Origin: Bryobacterales bacterium | GTDB taxonomy: Bacteria; Acidobacteriota; Terriglobia; Bryobacterales; Bryobacteraceae | Assembly (NCBI GenBank): GCA_016789785.1 | Contig: JAEUQE010000123.1 | Span: forward strand, 1 to 24,751 | Direction: 5' to 3' | DNA: 24,751 nt | Shown: positions 1 through 8,294 of the stretch, one piece after another | Numbering within the stretch: position 1 is the stretch's first letter | Layout of the letters: each line of letters opens with the position of its first letter | Notes under the pieces: generated by a model | Database searches by the model: none | What the model saw: only the letters and a program-made list of their open reading frames with translations | Told to the model about the DNA's origin: nothing | Program-made: the position numbers and the translations under genes

Positions 1-2
1 AG

Positions 3-161
3 TTAGTCAGTTTTCTGGAGAAATCCCTGGGAAGATTCAAGCTGCCGCGCGTGATTGAGTTTCGCGAAGAGCCTCTTCCCAAGACCGGAACCGGCAAGAT
101 CCGGAAAATGGTGCTCAAGGAAGCATTCTGGGCAGGCAAGCAGAAACGGGTACAGGGCTGA
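3..161 (+). CDS. Acyl-CoA synthetase (AMP-binding family), C-terminal fragment
   Basis: Only the last 52 codons are inside the window; the gene starts upstream. The peptide carries the C-terminal hallmark of adenylate-forming acyl-CoA synthetases, LPKTGTGKIRK (core motif A10). Its lysine is the residue that catalyses the adenylation half-reaction in this superfamily. The preceding stretch KLPRVIEFREEPLPK fits the end of the AMP-binding C-terminal domain. The frame ends at TGA 159-161, just 3 bases before the GTG of the next gene, so the two are probably cotranscribed. The substrate (fatty acid, acetate or other) cannot be judged from this tail. Confidence 0.8.
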   Translation, partial: LVSFLEKSLGRFKLPRVIEFREEPLPKTGTGKIRKMVLKEAFWAGKQKRVQG

Positions 162-164
162 ATT

Positions 165-935
165 GTGGTCTCCGTCTTACTCGACTGCCTGGACGACGTG
201 CGGGACTTCCTGATTGCCGAGTTGTCCGAACTGGCCACGACGGGGATCGTGGAAGGCATCGGCGTCATTGAAGCGTACTTCGATACCGAAGACGAAGCAC
301 GTAGCGTAGCTGCCCGCTATCCGCGGCATCGCCCGCGGTTGGTGGTCCATGCCGAACGCGACTACGTGACCGAATTCCAGTCGGCGTGGCAGCCACTCGC
401 CATCGGGGAAAGGCTCTGGCTGGCAGCGCCGTGGGACCCGTCGCGTACTCCTGAGGGACGTATCCGCATCGAGTATCAGGCAGGCATGTCGTGTGGAAGC
501 GGCGCGCATGTATGCACGCAACTCTGTCTCGAAGCGTTGGAGCGCGAGTTGCGGCCCGGTGACGCGATGCTTGATGTCGGCGTCGGCTCGGGGATCCTGC
601 TGCTGGCGGCAAAGGAATTGGGGGCGGGGCGGCTGGCAGGCTGCGACATCGACCATCACTCGGTGGTTCACGGAGCGCACGCTGTCAGTGCCAGCGCCGC
701 AGTCTTCACGGGCTCCACACGCTCGGTGCGCCCCCGGAGTTTCGACATCGTGGTGGCCAATATCAGCGCGCCGGCCACGGATTTGCTGATCGGCGACCTG
801 TGCCGGATCGCGCGGCGGACGGTGATCGTTTCGGGCTTTCGCGAGCAGGAACGCCATCGAGCTTGGGACGGCAAAGCGGGGAGTGTACATGCTGCCACCC
901 GCGACGGATGGGTCTGCCTGACTCTCCGCGTGTAG
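165..935 (+). CDS. prmA: PrmA-like ribosomal protein L11 methyltransferase
   Basis: Predicted S-adenosylmethionine-dependent methyltransferase; PrmA trimethylates ribosomal protein L11 in the cytoplasm. At 256 residues it is shorter than E. coli PrmA (about 293). The N-terminal substrate-recognition half contains the family pattern FQSAWQPLAIGERLWLAAPW (about residues 71-90). The Rossmann motif I, LDVGVGSG, lies at 136-143, and an acidic loop, CDID, at 160-163. The catalytic-loop motif, usually AFGTG in PrmA, reads SCGSG here (109-113), and the motif IV NILA-like segment reads NISA, so it is a diverged member. The GTG start at 165 sits 3 nt after the upstream stop; no strong ribosome binding site is visible. 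L11 as the substrate is family-based inference; another class I methyltransferase role is possible. Confidence 0.75.
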   Translation: MVSVLLDCLDDVRDFLIAELSELATTGIVEGIGVIEAYFDTEDEARSVAARYPRHRPRLVVHAERDYVTEFQSAWQPLAIGERLWLAAPWDPSRTPEGRIRIEYQAGMSCGSGAHVCTQLCLEALERELRPGDAMLDVGVGSGILLLAAKELGAGRLAGCDIDHHSVVHGAHAVSASAAVFTGSTRSVRPRSFDIVVANISAPATDLLIGDLCRIARRTVIVSGFREQERHRAWDGKAGSVHAATRDGWVCLTLRV

Positions 936-938
936 AGC

Positions 939-957
939 GCGCCTCCAGTGGAGGCGC
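939..957 (+). repeat. Perfect hairpin after prmA, at the edge of the dispersed repeat
   Basis: GCGCCTCC (939-946) and GGAGGCGC (950-957) form an 8-bp perfect stem with a 3-nt loop, 3 nt after the prmA stop. There is no T-run, so it is not a classical terminator. It directly adjoins the ~250-bp repeat beginning near 956. Confidence 0.6.
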
Positions 958-1207
958 CGGCTACGGTAACGCAGACTTCAGTCTGCCGCGTCCACAATCC
1001 TGCCGAGGCCTGTGCCCGGGGGCCGGCGAACGCCATTGGTGGATGACAAGCGCTCGACCATCGACCTCGCAACGACTTCGGCGATCGCACCAATTTCGTT
1101 CATCTCGCCCTGCCACCTAGACGAGTCTTCGTTAGGTCTCGGCGCGGCAGAAGCCTGGCGCCACGGTGAGGTGCGCGGCGCCAAGATGCAAAAGGGAACA
1201 GCATTGC
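956..1207. repeat. Dispersed intergenic repeat, copy 1 (~250 bp)
   Basis: This stretch aligns end to end with 7381-7636 at roughly 70-75% identity by eye. Shared blocks include GCCGGCTA, GTAACGCAGACTTCAGTCTG, GGTGGATGA, AGCGCTCGACC, CTCGGCGATCGC, GTGAGGTGCGCGGCG and AAGATGCAAA, and both end in AACAGCATTG. It opens with a hairpin, GCAGACT (971-977) / AGTCTGC (980-986). It occupies the 310-bp gap between prmA and the convergent DUF4097 gene. Open frames across it do not match between the copies, so it looks like a non-coding mobile or structural repeat. Confidence 0.75.
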
Positions 1208-1245
1208 CTAGCCCTCGCGCTTCCCGCACGTGCCGCGGATGGTAC

Positions 1246-2184
1246 TTACAGCTTCTGGATGCGGATGGAGCCGTTCGAAGAATGCAGATCGAGCAGCGGG
1301 CCGCCCGCGCCGACAGTCCCCTCAAGCCGGGTCTTCGAGATTGTACCCTTTACCGCGAGTTCGTACTGGGTCTCGATACTTGCATTCGACGTGCTGGCTT
1401 TGATGCGCGCATTCAGATTTGCCGGCAGTTTCACGGTGAGCGACGAATTGCTGGTGGACGCCTGAATGTCGTTATTGTTCAGCGAATCCACCTGCAGACT
1501 GATGCGGCCATTCGAACTCTCCGCCCGCACCGGACGTCCACTGGCCGCTTCCAGGATGTGAGCGTCAATGGCGCCGTTCGACGTGTCGGCGTCGAAGAAA
1601 CCCCGCACGCCGTGCGCCTTGATCGAGCCATTCGAAGTGCGGATGGTGGCGCCGCCTGAGAAGGTGTCCAACTCCACCGCGCCGTTTGACGTGGCAATGT
1701 CGATGTCGCCCTTGAAGTTGCTCGCCCGCACCGCGCCATTCGACGTCTTGATGCGGCCGTTGCCTTCAATCTGATCGACGCGCACACTGCCATTCGAACT
1801 CGTGATGCGCTCCAGAATCGCCTTTTTCGGAACGTTCAGGATGTATTTCACGCCCATGTTCCCGCGGCGCTCCATCGGACGGACACTGCGGATGCGGATC
1901 GATTCGGGCATGTTCGAGATCTCGATCTTGAGCTTGTCCAGCAGCTCTTGCGAGGCGGCGTACTTGGTGCCATTGATCTCCACGGTCTCCTTGTCCCAGC
2001 CCTTGATCTCGATGGAGCCGTTGAAGTTCTCGATTTCCACCCGCCCGCCGGATTTCAGGGCGTAGGAATGATGAAAGTCTTCACGGAACTTGGATTCTCC
2101 CATGTCGCCAAGATCGAAGTCGAAGTGACAGGAGGAAAGCAACAACACGGAGGCGGCCAGCGCCGGCGCGACCAATCGTCTCAT
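1246..2184 (-). CDS. DUF4097-family beta-strand-repeat lipoprotein
   Basis: A 312-residue putative cell-envelope lipoprotein. The N-terminus MRRLVAPALAASVLLLSSC is a lipoprotein signal with lipobox LSSC (cysteine 19). Most of the body is a regular beta-repeat: the triplet SNG (as SSNGS or TSNGA) recurs about every 17-20 residues, as expected for the DUF4097 putative adhesin / beta-solenoid fold. A ribosome binding site (GAGGTGA) sits a few bases upstream of the ATG on the minus strand. It is divergent from pyruvate carboxylase across a 91-bp spacer. In some bacteria DUF4097 genes accompany anti-sigma or stress systems, but none is seen here and the function is unknown. Confidence 0.85.
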   Translation of the reverse strand: MRRLVAPALAASVLLLSSCHFDFDLGDMGESKFREDFHHSYALKSGGRVEIENFNGSIEIKGWDKETVEINGTKYAASQELLDKLKIEISNMPESIRIRSVRPMERRGNMGVKYILNVPKKAILERITSSNGSVRVDQIEGNGRIKTSNGAVRASNFKGDIDIATSNGAVELDTFSGGATIRTSNGSIKAHGVRGFFDADTSNGAIDAHILEAASGRPVRAESSNGRISLQVDSLNNNDIQASTSNSSLTVKLPANLNARIKASTSNASIETQYELAVKGTISKTRLEGTVGAGGPLLDLHSSNGSIRIQKL

Positions 2185-2275
2185 GGAATCACCTCTTCGT
2201 CATCTATACGCCGCGGGGTGGCCGGATGTTCCGTGTTACCCTCAAAAATTAAGCTCCCCTCTGACGTATACCCCC

Positions 2276-5200
2276 ATGAAGAAACTGCTTGCACTCAACC
2301 GGGGCGAAATTGCTATTCGTATCTTTCGCGCCGCCAACGAGTTACAGATTCGCACGGTCGCCGTCTACTCCAAGGAAGACCGGCTCAGCCTGCACCGTTT
2401 CAAGGCCGACGAAGCTTATTTGACTGGTGAGGGCAAAGGCCCCGTACAAGCCTATCTCGATATTGAAGGAATCGTCGGGCTCGCCGCCGAAAAAGGTGTC
2501 GACGGCATCCACCCCGGCTATGGCTTCCTTTCCGAAAATCCCGAACTCGCACGTGCCTGTGAGAAGGCTGGAATTACGTTCATCGGCCCGAGTCCCGATC
2601 TGCTGGAACTGTTGGGCGACAAGCGCGCCGCCCGCAAGCTTGCCACAAAAGCCGGCATCCCGACCGTGCCTGGCACTGAGCAACCCCTGAACAAAGTGGA
2701 GGCAGCAATCGCCGCCGCGGAGAAGATCGGTTTTCCGCTCATCATCAAGGCGGCGTTTGGCGGCGGTGGACGTGGCATGCGCGTGGTGGACAAGCCCGCC
2801 GATCTGGGTGCGAAGTTCGAAGAAGCGCGGCTTGAAGCGGGCAACGCGTTCGGCAATGACGCGGTGTTCCTCGAGCGATACATCCGGCGCGCACGGCACG
2901 TGGAAGTGCAGATCCTCGGTGACCGTCACGGCAACATTCTCCACCTGTATGAGCGCGACTGCTCCGTGCAGCGGCGGCATCAGAAGGTGGTGGAAGTCGC
3001 GCCGGCTGTGAATCTCAAGGACTCGGTGCGGAAGGCGCTCGCCGATGCCGCGGTCGAACTTGCACGCGCCGCCGGCTACTACAACGCGGGCACCGTGGAG
3101 TTCCTGGTGGACGCCGATACCGGCGAGTGGTACTTCATCGAAGTGAATCCGCGCATTCAGGTGGAGCACACCGTTACCGAGATGGTGACGGGCATCGATA
3201 TCGTTCGGGCCCAGATTCAAGTGGCTCAGGGGATGTCGCTCTTTGGCAAAGAGATGTCCCTGCCCAAGCAGGCAGAAGTGCCGCTGCATGGGTTCGCCAT
3301 GCAGTGCCGCGTCACTACGGAAGACCCGTCGAACAACTTCATTCCGGATTACGGGCGCATTCACACCTATCGCTCGCCGGCGGGCTTCGGGATTCGTCTG
3401 GATGGCGCGTCGGCCTACGGCGGCGCGGTCATCACCCCCTACTACGATTCGCTGCTCGTGAAAATGTCGGCATGGGGACGGCAGTTCCCTGATGCGTGCC
3501 AGCGCATGGACCGGGCTTTGCGCGAGTTTCGCATTCGCGGCGTGAAGACGAACATTCCGTTCCTTGAGAATGTGGTGAACCACGCGAAGTTCCAGGCCGG
3601 TCTGGTCACCACCGGTTTCCTCGACGAGCACAAGGAACTGTTTCGCTTCAGCACGCGGCGCGATCGTGCCACGCGGCTGCTGACCTATCTCGGCGAGGTG
3701 ATTGTCAACGGTAATCCCGAGGTGGCAAAGAAGCCGAAGCCCGTCAACGTCCGGCAAGCCCCGGTTCCGCCGCATGATTCCTCCGCGCCGAAGCCTGGTA
3801 CGAGACAGTTGCTGGATCAGTTGGGACCCGAGAAGTTCGCGGAATGGACACGCAAGCAGAAGAAGCTTCTGCTTACCGACACAACTTTCCGCGATGCGCA
3901 TCAATCGCTGATGGCGACGCGCATGCGCACTTATGACATGATGCGGATCGCCAACTATGTCGCGCACAATCTCTCCGGTCTCTACAGCCTGGAGATGTGG
4001 GGCGGCGCAACGTTCGATGTTGCCCTGCGATTCCTGCACGAGGATCCGTGGGCGAGGCTCGCGAGGTTGCGCGAAGCGATACCGAATATCTGCTTCCAGA
4101 TGCTGCTGCGTGCGTCAAACGCCGTTGGCTACACCGCCTATCCGGATAACGTCGTGCGCGAGTTTATCTCTGAGGCGGCACGCCAGGGAATCGACATCTT
4201 CCGCGTCTTCGACTCTTTGAACTGGCTGCCGAACATGAAGGTGCCGATGGAGGCCGTGCGCAAGACCACGCGGATCTGCGAGGCGGCCATCTGTTACACC
4301 GGCGATATCCTGGATCCGAAGCGCGATAAGTATCCATTGACTTACTACGTGAAAATGGCGAAGGAATTGGAGAAAATGGGCGCGCATGTGCTTGCCATCA
4401 AGGATATGGCCGGCCTGTGCAAGCCTTACGCCGCCGAAAAGCTGGTGAAGGCGCTGCGGGAGGAGACCGGGCTGCCGGTGCACTTCCATACGCACGACAC
4501 GAGCGGGATCAACGCTTCGTCGATTCTGAAGGCCGCGGACGCTGGCGTGGACGTCGCCGATGGGGCGCTGTCGTCCATGAGCGGCACCACCAGCCAGCCC
4601 AATCTGAACAGCATCGTCGCGTCGCTGGCGAATACGAAGCGCGACACGGGAATGGACCTCGACGCGCTCAACCTTTGTTCGGATTACTGGGAAATCGTTC
4701 GTAGTTACTATCTTCCGTTCGACAGCGCGCCGAAGTCGGGTACGGCGGAAGTGTATCTGCACGAAATGCCCGGCGGTCAATACACGAATTTGAAGGAACA
4801 GGCCTCATCCATGGGCCTGGGCGATAAGTGGCCGCGGATTGCGCGCATGTACGCCGATGTCAATATGGCGTTCGGCGACATTGTGAAGGTCACGCCTTCG
4901 AGCAAGGTGGTCGGCGATCTGGCGATCTTCCTGGTCAGCCACGGTATGACGATCCAGCAGTTTCTCAGCCTTGGTCCGCATCACGCCCTGACTCTTCCCA
5001 ATTCGGTGGTGGAGATGATTTCGGGCGATCTCGGCGAGCCGGCTGGCGGTTGGCCGAAGAACGTAGTGGAGGTTGTGCTCAAGGGCGGCAAGCCTCGCAA
5101 GGGCCGCCCGGGTGCGCATCTGAAGGCCGTGGATTTGAAGGAGACGGCGGCGGCGGTGGAGAAGAAGACCGGTCACGAGCCCACCGCGACGGATCTGATG

Positions 5201-5713
5201 AGCTACCTGATGTATCCCGAGGTGTTCCTCAAATTCGCAAAGAACCGCCAGAATTGGGGCGATCTCGACGTGTTGCCGACCCCGGAGTTCTTCTACGGCA
5301 TGGAGAAAGGCTCCGAAATCACCGTGGAGATGGAGCCCGGCAAAGCGCTGATCATCAAGTTCCTCGCGGTGAGTGAGGCGCATCCGGAAGGCTACCGCAC
5401 AGTGTTCTTTGAACTGAACGGCCAGCCTCGCGAAGTGAACGTGCGCGACAAAACACTGCAGGTGACCACTGCGGCGCGCGAGAAGGCGGATCCCGCGAAT
5501 CCGGGGCATCTGGGCGCGCCCATTCCCGGTGTGATTTCCAGCATCGCGGTGGAGCCGCGGCAGCCTGTGGCGAAGGGCGATCGCGTGCTCGTGATGGACG
5601 CGATGAAGATGCAGACGACGGTCTACGCGCCGATCGCCGGTACGGTGAAGAAGCTGGTGGTGCAGGTGGGCCAGAGCGTGGAGCCCAAGGATCTGCTGCT
5701 GGTGATCGAGTAG
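2276..5713 (+). CDS. pyc: Pyruvate carboxylase
   Basis: Biotin-dependent enzyme carboxylating pyruvate to oxaloacetate (anaplerosis, cytoplasm). At 1145 residues it is the usual full length of a single-chain enzyme. Domain order: biotin carboxylase first (about 1-460, ATP-grasp loop GGGGRGMRVV near 162, signature FIEVNPRIQVEHTVTE); then the carboxyltransferase barrel from about 530 (TDTTFRDAHQS, and HFHTHD at 736-741 supplying metal-binding histidines); then the biotinyl domain with MDAMKM, whose lysine 1111 is the biotinylation site. The ATG at 2276 is preferred because KKLLALNRGEIAIR is the normal N-terminus; the frame stays open upstream to 2183, but that extension resembles nothing. No Shine-Dalgarno motif is visible before this ATG. 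All key residues are present. Confidence 0.97.
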   Translation: MKKLLALNRGEIAIRIFRAANELQIRTVAVYSKEDRLSLHRFKADEAYLTGEGKGPVQAYLDIEGIVGLAAEKGVDGIHPGYGFLSENPELARACEKAGITFIGPSPDLLELLGDKRAARKLATKAGIPTVPGTEQPLNKVEAAIAAAEKIGFPLIIKAAFGGGGRGMRVVDKPADLGAKFEEARLEAGNAFGNDAVFLERYIRRARHVEVQILGDRHGNILHLYERDCSVQRRHQKVVEVAPAVNLKDSVRKALADAAVELARAAGYYNAGTVEFLVDADTGEWYFIEVNPRIQVEHTVTEMVTGIDIVRAQIQVAQGMSLFGKEMSLPKQAEVPLHGFAMQCRVTTEDPSNNFIPDYGRIHTYRSPAGFGIRLDGASAYGGAVITPYYDSLLVKMSAWGRQFPDACQRMDRALREFRIRGVKTNIPFLENVVNHAKFQAGLVTTGFLDEHKELFRFSTRRDRATRLLTYLGEVIVNGNPEVAKKPKPVNVRQAPVPPHDSSAPKPGTRQLLDQLGPEKFAEWTRKQKKLLLTDTTFRDAHQSLMATRMRTYDMMRIANYVAHNLSGLYSLEMWGGATFDVALRFLHEDPWARLARLREAIPNICFQMLLRASNAVGYTAYPDNVVREFISEAARQGIDIFRVFDSLNWLPNMKVPMEAVRKTTRICEAAICYTGDILDPKRDKYPLTYYVKMAKELEKMGAHVLAIKDMAGLCKPYAAEKLVKALREETGLPVHFHTHDTSGINASSILKAADAGVDVADGALSSMSGTTSQPNLNSIVASLANTKRDTGMDLDALNLCSDYWEIVRSYYLPFDSAPKSGTAEVYLHEMPGGQYTNLKEQASSMGLGDKWPRIARMYADVNMAFGDIVKVTPSSKVVGDLAIFLVSHGMTIQQFLSLGPHHALTLPNSVVEMISGDLGEPAGGWPKNVVEVVLKGGKPRKGRPGAHLKAVDLKETAAAVEKKTGHEPTATDLMSYLMYPEVFLKFAKNRQNWGDLDVLPTPEFFYGMEKGSEITVEMEPGKALIIKFLAVSEAHPEGYRTVFFELNGQPREVNVRDKTLQVTTAAREKADPANPGHLGAPIPGVISSIAVEPRQPVAKGDRVLVMDAMKMQTTVYAPIAGTVKKLVVQVGQSVEPKDLLLVIE

Positions 5714-5750
5714 GTTTCAAGGCCCGGACGCGGCATCGTCCGCAGCCCGG

Positions 5751-7283
5751 CTACGGATTCCCGCCCACGATCGGCGCATGGATCACCGTCACCGCCGGAC
5801 TCGCCAACGCTTCCCGCAACGTCGCTTGGAGCTGCTCACGCGTGGTGGCCTGACGGCCCTGTGCGCCGAGTGATTCGGCGAGTTTGTCGAAGGCAATCGG
5901 GCCAAGGGAACTTGCGATCGCTTCCCCGAACTGCCGCACGTGGGCGATGCGAGTGATGCCCCAACCTTCATCATCGGCAACGATGGCGACGAAGGACAGC
6001 TTCTGCCGCGCGGCGCATTCGAGGTCCGCGACGTTGAACGTAAATGCGCCGTCGCCCGAGAGCAGCACGATGGGACGCCGCGGGTCGGCGATGCGCGCGG
6101 CCATCGCCCCGCCGATTCCATAGCCCACCACACCGCTCGGGCCGCATGTGAGCCAGTGGCCGGGATAGCGATCCGTGAGCAACTGATGCGCCCACTGCCC
6201 AATGCTGCCGCCGTCGATGACCAACGTAGCATCTTCGGCGACGATGGGCCTCAGCACGTCGACGATGTCGATGGCGTGGAGTTGGCCCTCCACGCGCTGC
6301 TGATGAGCTGTGGCTTCCACACTGTCGATATGGGATCGGCGGCGTCTCTGTACCTCGGCCAGCCAGGTATGGAAAGGATCCAGGAACAGGGCCTCGCGCC
6401 GGATCTCGCGCCATTGCTGCGAGGTATACAGCACCTGGCATTGCGGTGCGAACGCTTCGGGCTGAAGATAGCTGACCCGGTAATCGGAGCGCGCGCCTGC
6501 CATCAGGACGAGATCCGCGTCCTGCAGAATGCGTGGACCTCCCGTTGCAGCGCCAATCACGCCCGCAAACACAGGCGACTCGCGATACACCACGCCACGA
6601 TCCCAAATCGGCACCACGAGTGGAATGGACAGGTCTTCGCAGAAGGCAAGCAAGTCTTCCCCTTCGTCCCGATACCAGGCGCCGCTGCCTGCAACCATCA
6701 CGGGACGTTGCGCGGCCGCAAGCGCGTTGGTGACACTTAGGATGTCCACGGCCGGCTGGCGCGGCACGCGGGCAGTGGGCTGGAACAACGTGCTCACCTC
6801 GGCGGTCTGCACATCCATCGGGTAGGTGAGGTGCACCGGACCCCGTTGCGCTTCACTCCACGCTTCTTCGAGAATCTGCAGCGTGCGATCGGGATGATCG
6901 AGCACCCGCGAGTAGCGTGTGATGGGCGCGGCGGTGCCCACTTGATCCATGTCCTGGAAATGATGCATCCCAGCGGTGCGATGCGAGCCCGCGCCGGAGA
7001 TCAACAGCATCGGGGCGTTGTCAAACCACGCGTTGGTCACACCGGTGAGGGCGTTGATATGCGCCACTCCGCTCGACACGGCACAAATGCCGGGTTTGCG
7101 CGTGAGACGGCCGTAGCACTCGGCGACATAGCCCGCGGTCTGCTCATTGCGAGTGTCGATGAGTCGAAAGCCGGCCTGCTTTGCGGCGCGAAAGAGCGGG
7201 TCGAGGCCGTGGCCACAAAGCGTAGCCATCCAATCGACGCCTTGCGCCTTCAGCCAGGCGACGGCATGTTCCACGGAAGTCAT
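5751..7283 (-). CDS. Thiamine diphosphate-dependent enzyme (acetolactate synthase/decarboxylase-like)
   Basis: A 510-residue member of the ThDP enzymes related to acetolactate synthase, benzoylformate decarboxylase and oxalyl-CoA decarboxylase. The N-terminal Pyr domain contains the cofactor-activating glutamate in RNEQTAGYVAE (Glu47). A central domain follows, then the PP domain with GDG at 410-412 that begins the ThDP/Mg motif. The end of that motif, normally NN, is DD here (437-438). It is shorter than biosynthetic IlvB (about 560-590), and no small regulatory subunit gene adjoins it, so a catabolic 2-oxo-acid decarboxylase or carboligase is more likely than valine biosynthesis. It is a single gene transcribed convergently with pyruvate carboxylase. 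The substrate cannot be read from the sequence. Confidence 0.85.
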   Translation of the reverse strand: MTSVEHAVAWLKAQGVDWMATLCGHGLDPLFRAAKQAGFRLIDTRNEQTAGYVAECYGRLTRKPGICAVSSGVAHINALTGVTNAWFDNAPMLLISGAGSHRTAGMHHFQDMDQVGTAAPITRYSRVLDHPDRTLQILEEAWSEAQRGPVHLTYPMDVQTAEVSTLFQPTARVPRQPAVDILSVTNALAAAQRPVMVAGSGAWYRDEGEDLLAFCEDLSIPLVVPIWDRGVVYRESPVFAGVIGAATGGPRILQDADLVLMAGARSDYRVSYLQPEAFAPQCQVLYTSQQWREIRREALFLDPFHTWLAEVQRRRRSHIDSVEATAHQQRVEGQLHAIDIVDVLRPIVAEDATLVIDGGSIGQWAHQLLTDRYPGHWLTCGPSGVVGYGIGGAMAARIADPRRPIVLLSGDGAFTFNVADLECAARQKLSFVAIVADDEGWGITRIAHVRQFGEAIASSLGPIAFDKLAESLGAQGRQATTREQLQATLREALASPAVTVIHAPIVGGNP

Positions 7284-7380
7284 TGCGGCTCGATTCTATC
7301 GCAACACGCGGAGTGGCCGCGCAAGATCTGCGGCACACGAAGCCGAGCCACGCGTCTGGATGGGCCCGGACGTTCCAGCC

Positions 7381-7636
7381 GCCGGCTAGCGTAACGCAGA
7401 CTTCAGTCTGCCACCTCGATAATCTTGTCGAGGCTCGTGCTTGGGGCCGGCGCATCGCCCCTGGTGGATGATCAGCGCTCGACCCCGGTACTCGTCCGCC
7501 CGGGTTCGCAAGGATCTCGGCGATCGCGCATTTTCGCTCACCTCGCCCCGCGCCGAGACGACTCTCGGCTCGACAGGCTGAAAGCCTGGCACTACCGTGA
7601 GGTGCGCGGCGCGAAGATGCAAAGATAACAGCATTG
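7381..7636. repeat. Dispersed intergenic repeat, copy 2 (~250 bp)
   Basis: Second copy of the repeat at 956-1207, in the same orientation. It begins with GCCGGCTA and the hairpin GCAGACT (7396-7402) / AGTCTGC (7405-7411), and ends GATGCAAAGATAACAGCATTG. An internal palindrome, AGGCTGAAAGCCT, lies near 7576-7590. It fills most of the 454-bp gap between the ThDP enzyme and the zinc-ribbon gene. The rest of that gap holds only a short inverted repeat and the ribosome binding site of the next gene. Confidence 0.75.
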
Positions 7637-7661
7637 GAAGGACCTCGCTGGAACCACGGAG

Positions 7662-7679
7662 CATGAAGTACCGTTCATG
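7662..7679. repeat. Inverted repeat upstream of the zinc-ribbon gene
   Basis: CATGAA (7662-7667) and TTCATG (7674-7679) are perfect 6-bp arms around GTACCG, about 60 bp before the start of the next gene. It could be an operator or a chance palindrome; nothing else supports a function. Confidence 0.35.
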
Positions 7680-7737
7680 AGGATGGCGGAACTCCTCCAT
7701 ATCGTGTAACGTATTCTCTTACGGAAGGAGGATCGCG

Positions 7738-8256
7738 ATGCCATTTTGCACCAACTGCGGCAATTCCGTCGGCGACCGGGACATCTTCTGCGGAAGTTGT
7801 GGATCCCGGCAGCCAGGCGCGCCTTCCTCGGGCTTCGCGGCTGCGGGCGACTCCGCGTTTTCCTCGGCTGGCGCTCAGGCCAGTGCGAAAACTGCCGACG
7901 TCTTCAGCGGCGTCAATGACCGTACCGCTTCTCTGCTCTGCTATATCCCCGTGATCGGATGGATCCCTTCCATCTTCGTCCTCGCATCGGACCGTTTCCG
8001 CTCGGACAAGGGCACGAGATTCCACGCCTTTCAGGGCCTGTATCTCTCGGTGGCGTGGCTGCTCGTGGACTGGGTGGCGAAGCCTGTTCTTCGCAGCATG
8101 GACTTCTCCTATGGATTCTTTCCCCTGGTCTCCCTGCTGAAGGCCGCCCTTCTTGGGGCTTGGATCTTCATGCTCGTGAAGGTCAGCCAGAACGAATCGT
8201 ACAAGCTTCCCTTCGTCGGCGATCTCGCCGAGAAATCGGTCGCCGAGCAGCGCTGA
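7738..8256 (+). CDS. Zinc-ribbon and DUF4870-like membrane protein
   Basis: A 172-residue protein. It opens with a zinc-ribbon, CxxC at 4-7 and CxxC at 18-21 (CTNC and CGSC, 10 residues apart), followed by an Ala/Ser-rich linker to about residue 60. The rest is hydrophobic with about three membrane segments (around CYIPVIGWIPSIFVLA, LYLSVAWLLVDWVA and LVSLLKAALLGAWIFMLV) and the DUF4870-like motif FHAFQGLYLS. A strong ribosome binding site, AAGGAGG, lies about 7 nt before the ATG. The protein is probably an inner-membrane protein of unknown role. It ends 66 bp before argC and shares its strand, but argC has its own promoter. Confidence 0.8.
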   Translation: MPFCTNCGNSVGDRDIFCGSCGSRQPGAPSSGFAAAGDSAFSSAGAQASAKTADVFSGVNDRTASLLCYIPVIGWIPSIFVLASDRFRSDKGTRFHAFQGLYLSVAWLLVDWVAKPVLRSMDFSYGFFPLVSLLKAALLGAWIFMLVKVSQNESYKLPFVGDLAEKSVAEQR

Positions 8257-8265
8257 TACCACGGG

Positions 8266-8294
8266 TGGACGCGTCCTGCCTCGCCTAGTATAAT
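8266..8294 (+). promoter_or_regulatory. Sigma-70-type promoter of the arginine operon
   Basis: A -35-like TGGACG (8266-8271, 4 of 6 matches to TTGACA) and a perfect -10 TATAAT (8289-8294) are separated by exactly 17 bp, 28 bp before the argC start codon. Transcription would begin near 8301, giving a leader of only about 20 nt. No clear Shine-Dalgarno motif fits in this leader. Confidence 0.6.

Noticed and set aside
978..1325. Open frame in the first dispersed repeat (minus strand)
   Set aside because: The equivalent frame is not maintained in the second copy, so there is no sign of coding selection.
2205..2270. Inverted TATACG/CGTATA pair in the divergent pyc/DUF4097 spacer
   Set aside because: The arms are only 6 bp and 54 bp apart; expected by chance and without similarity to a known operator.
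2342..4039. Long minus-strand open frame (565 codons) opposite pyruvate carboxylase
   Set aside because: It is the reverse-complement shadow of the high-GC pyc gene; the translation is histidine/arginine-rich with no family motif, while the plus strand encodes a complete, recognisable enzyme.
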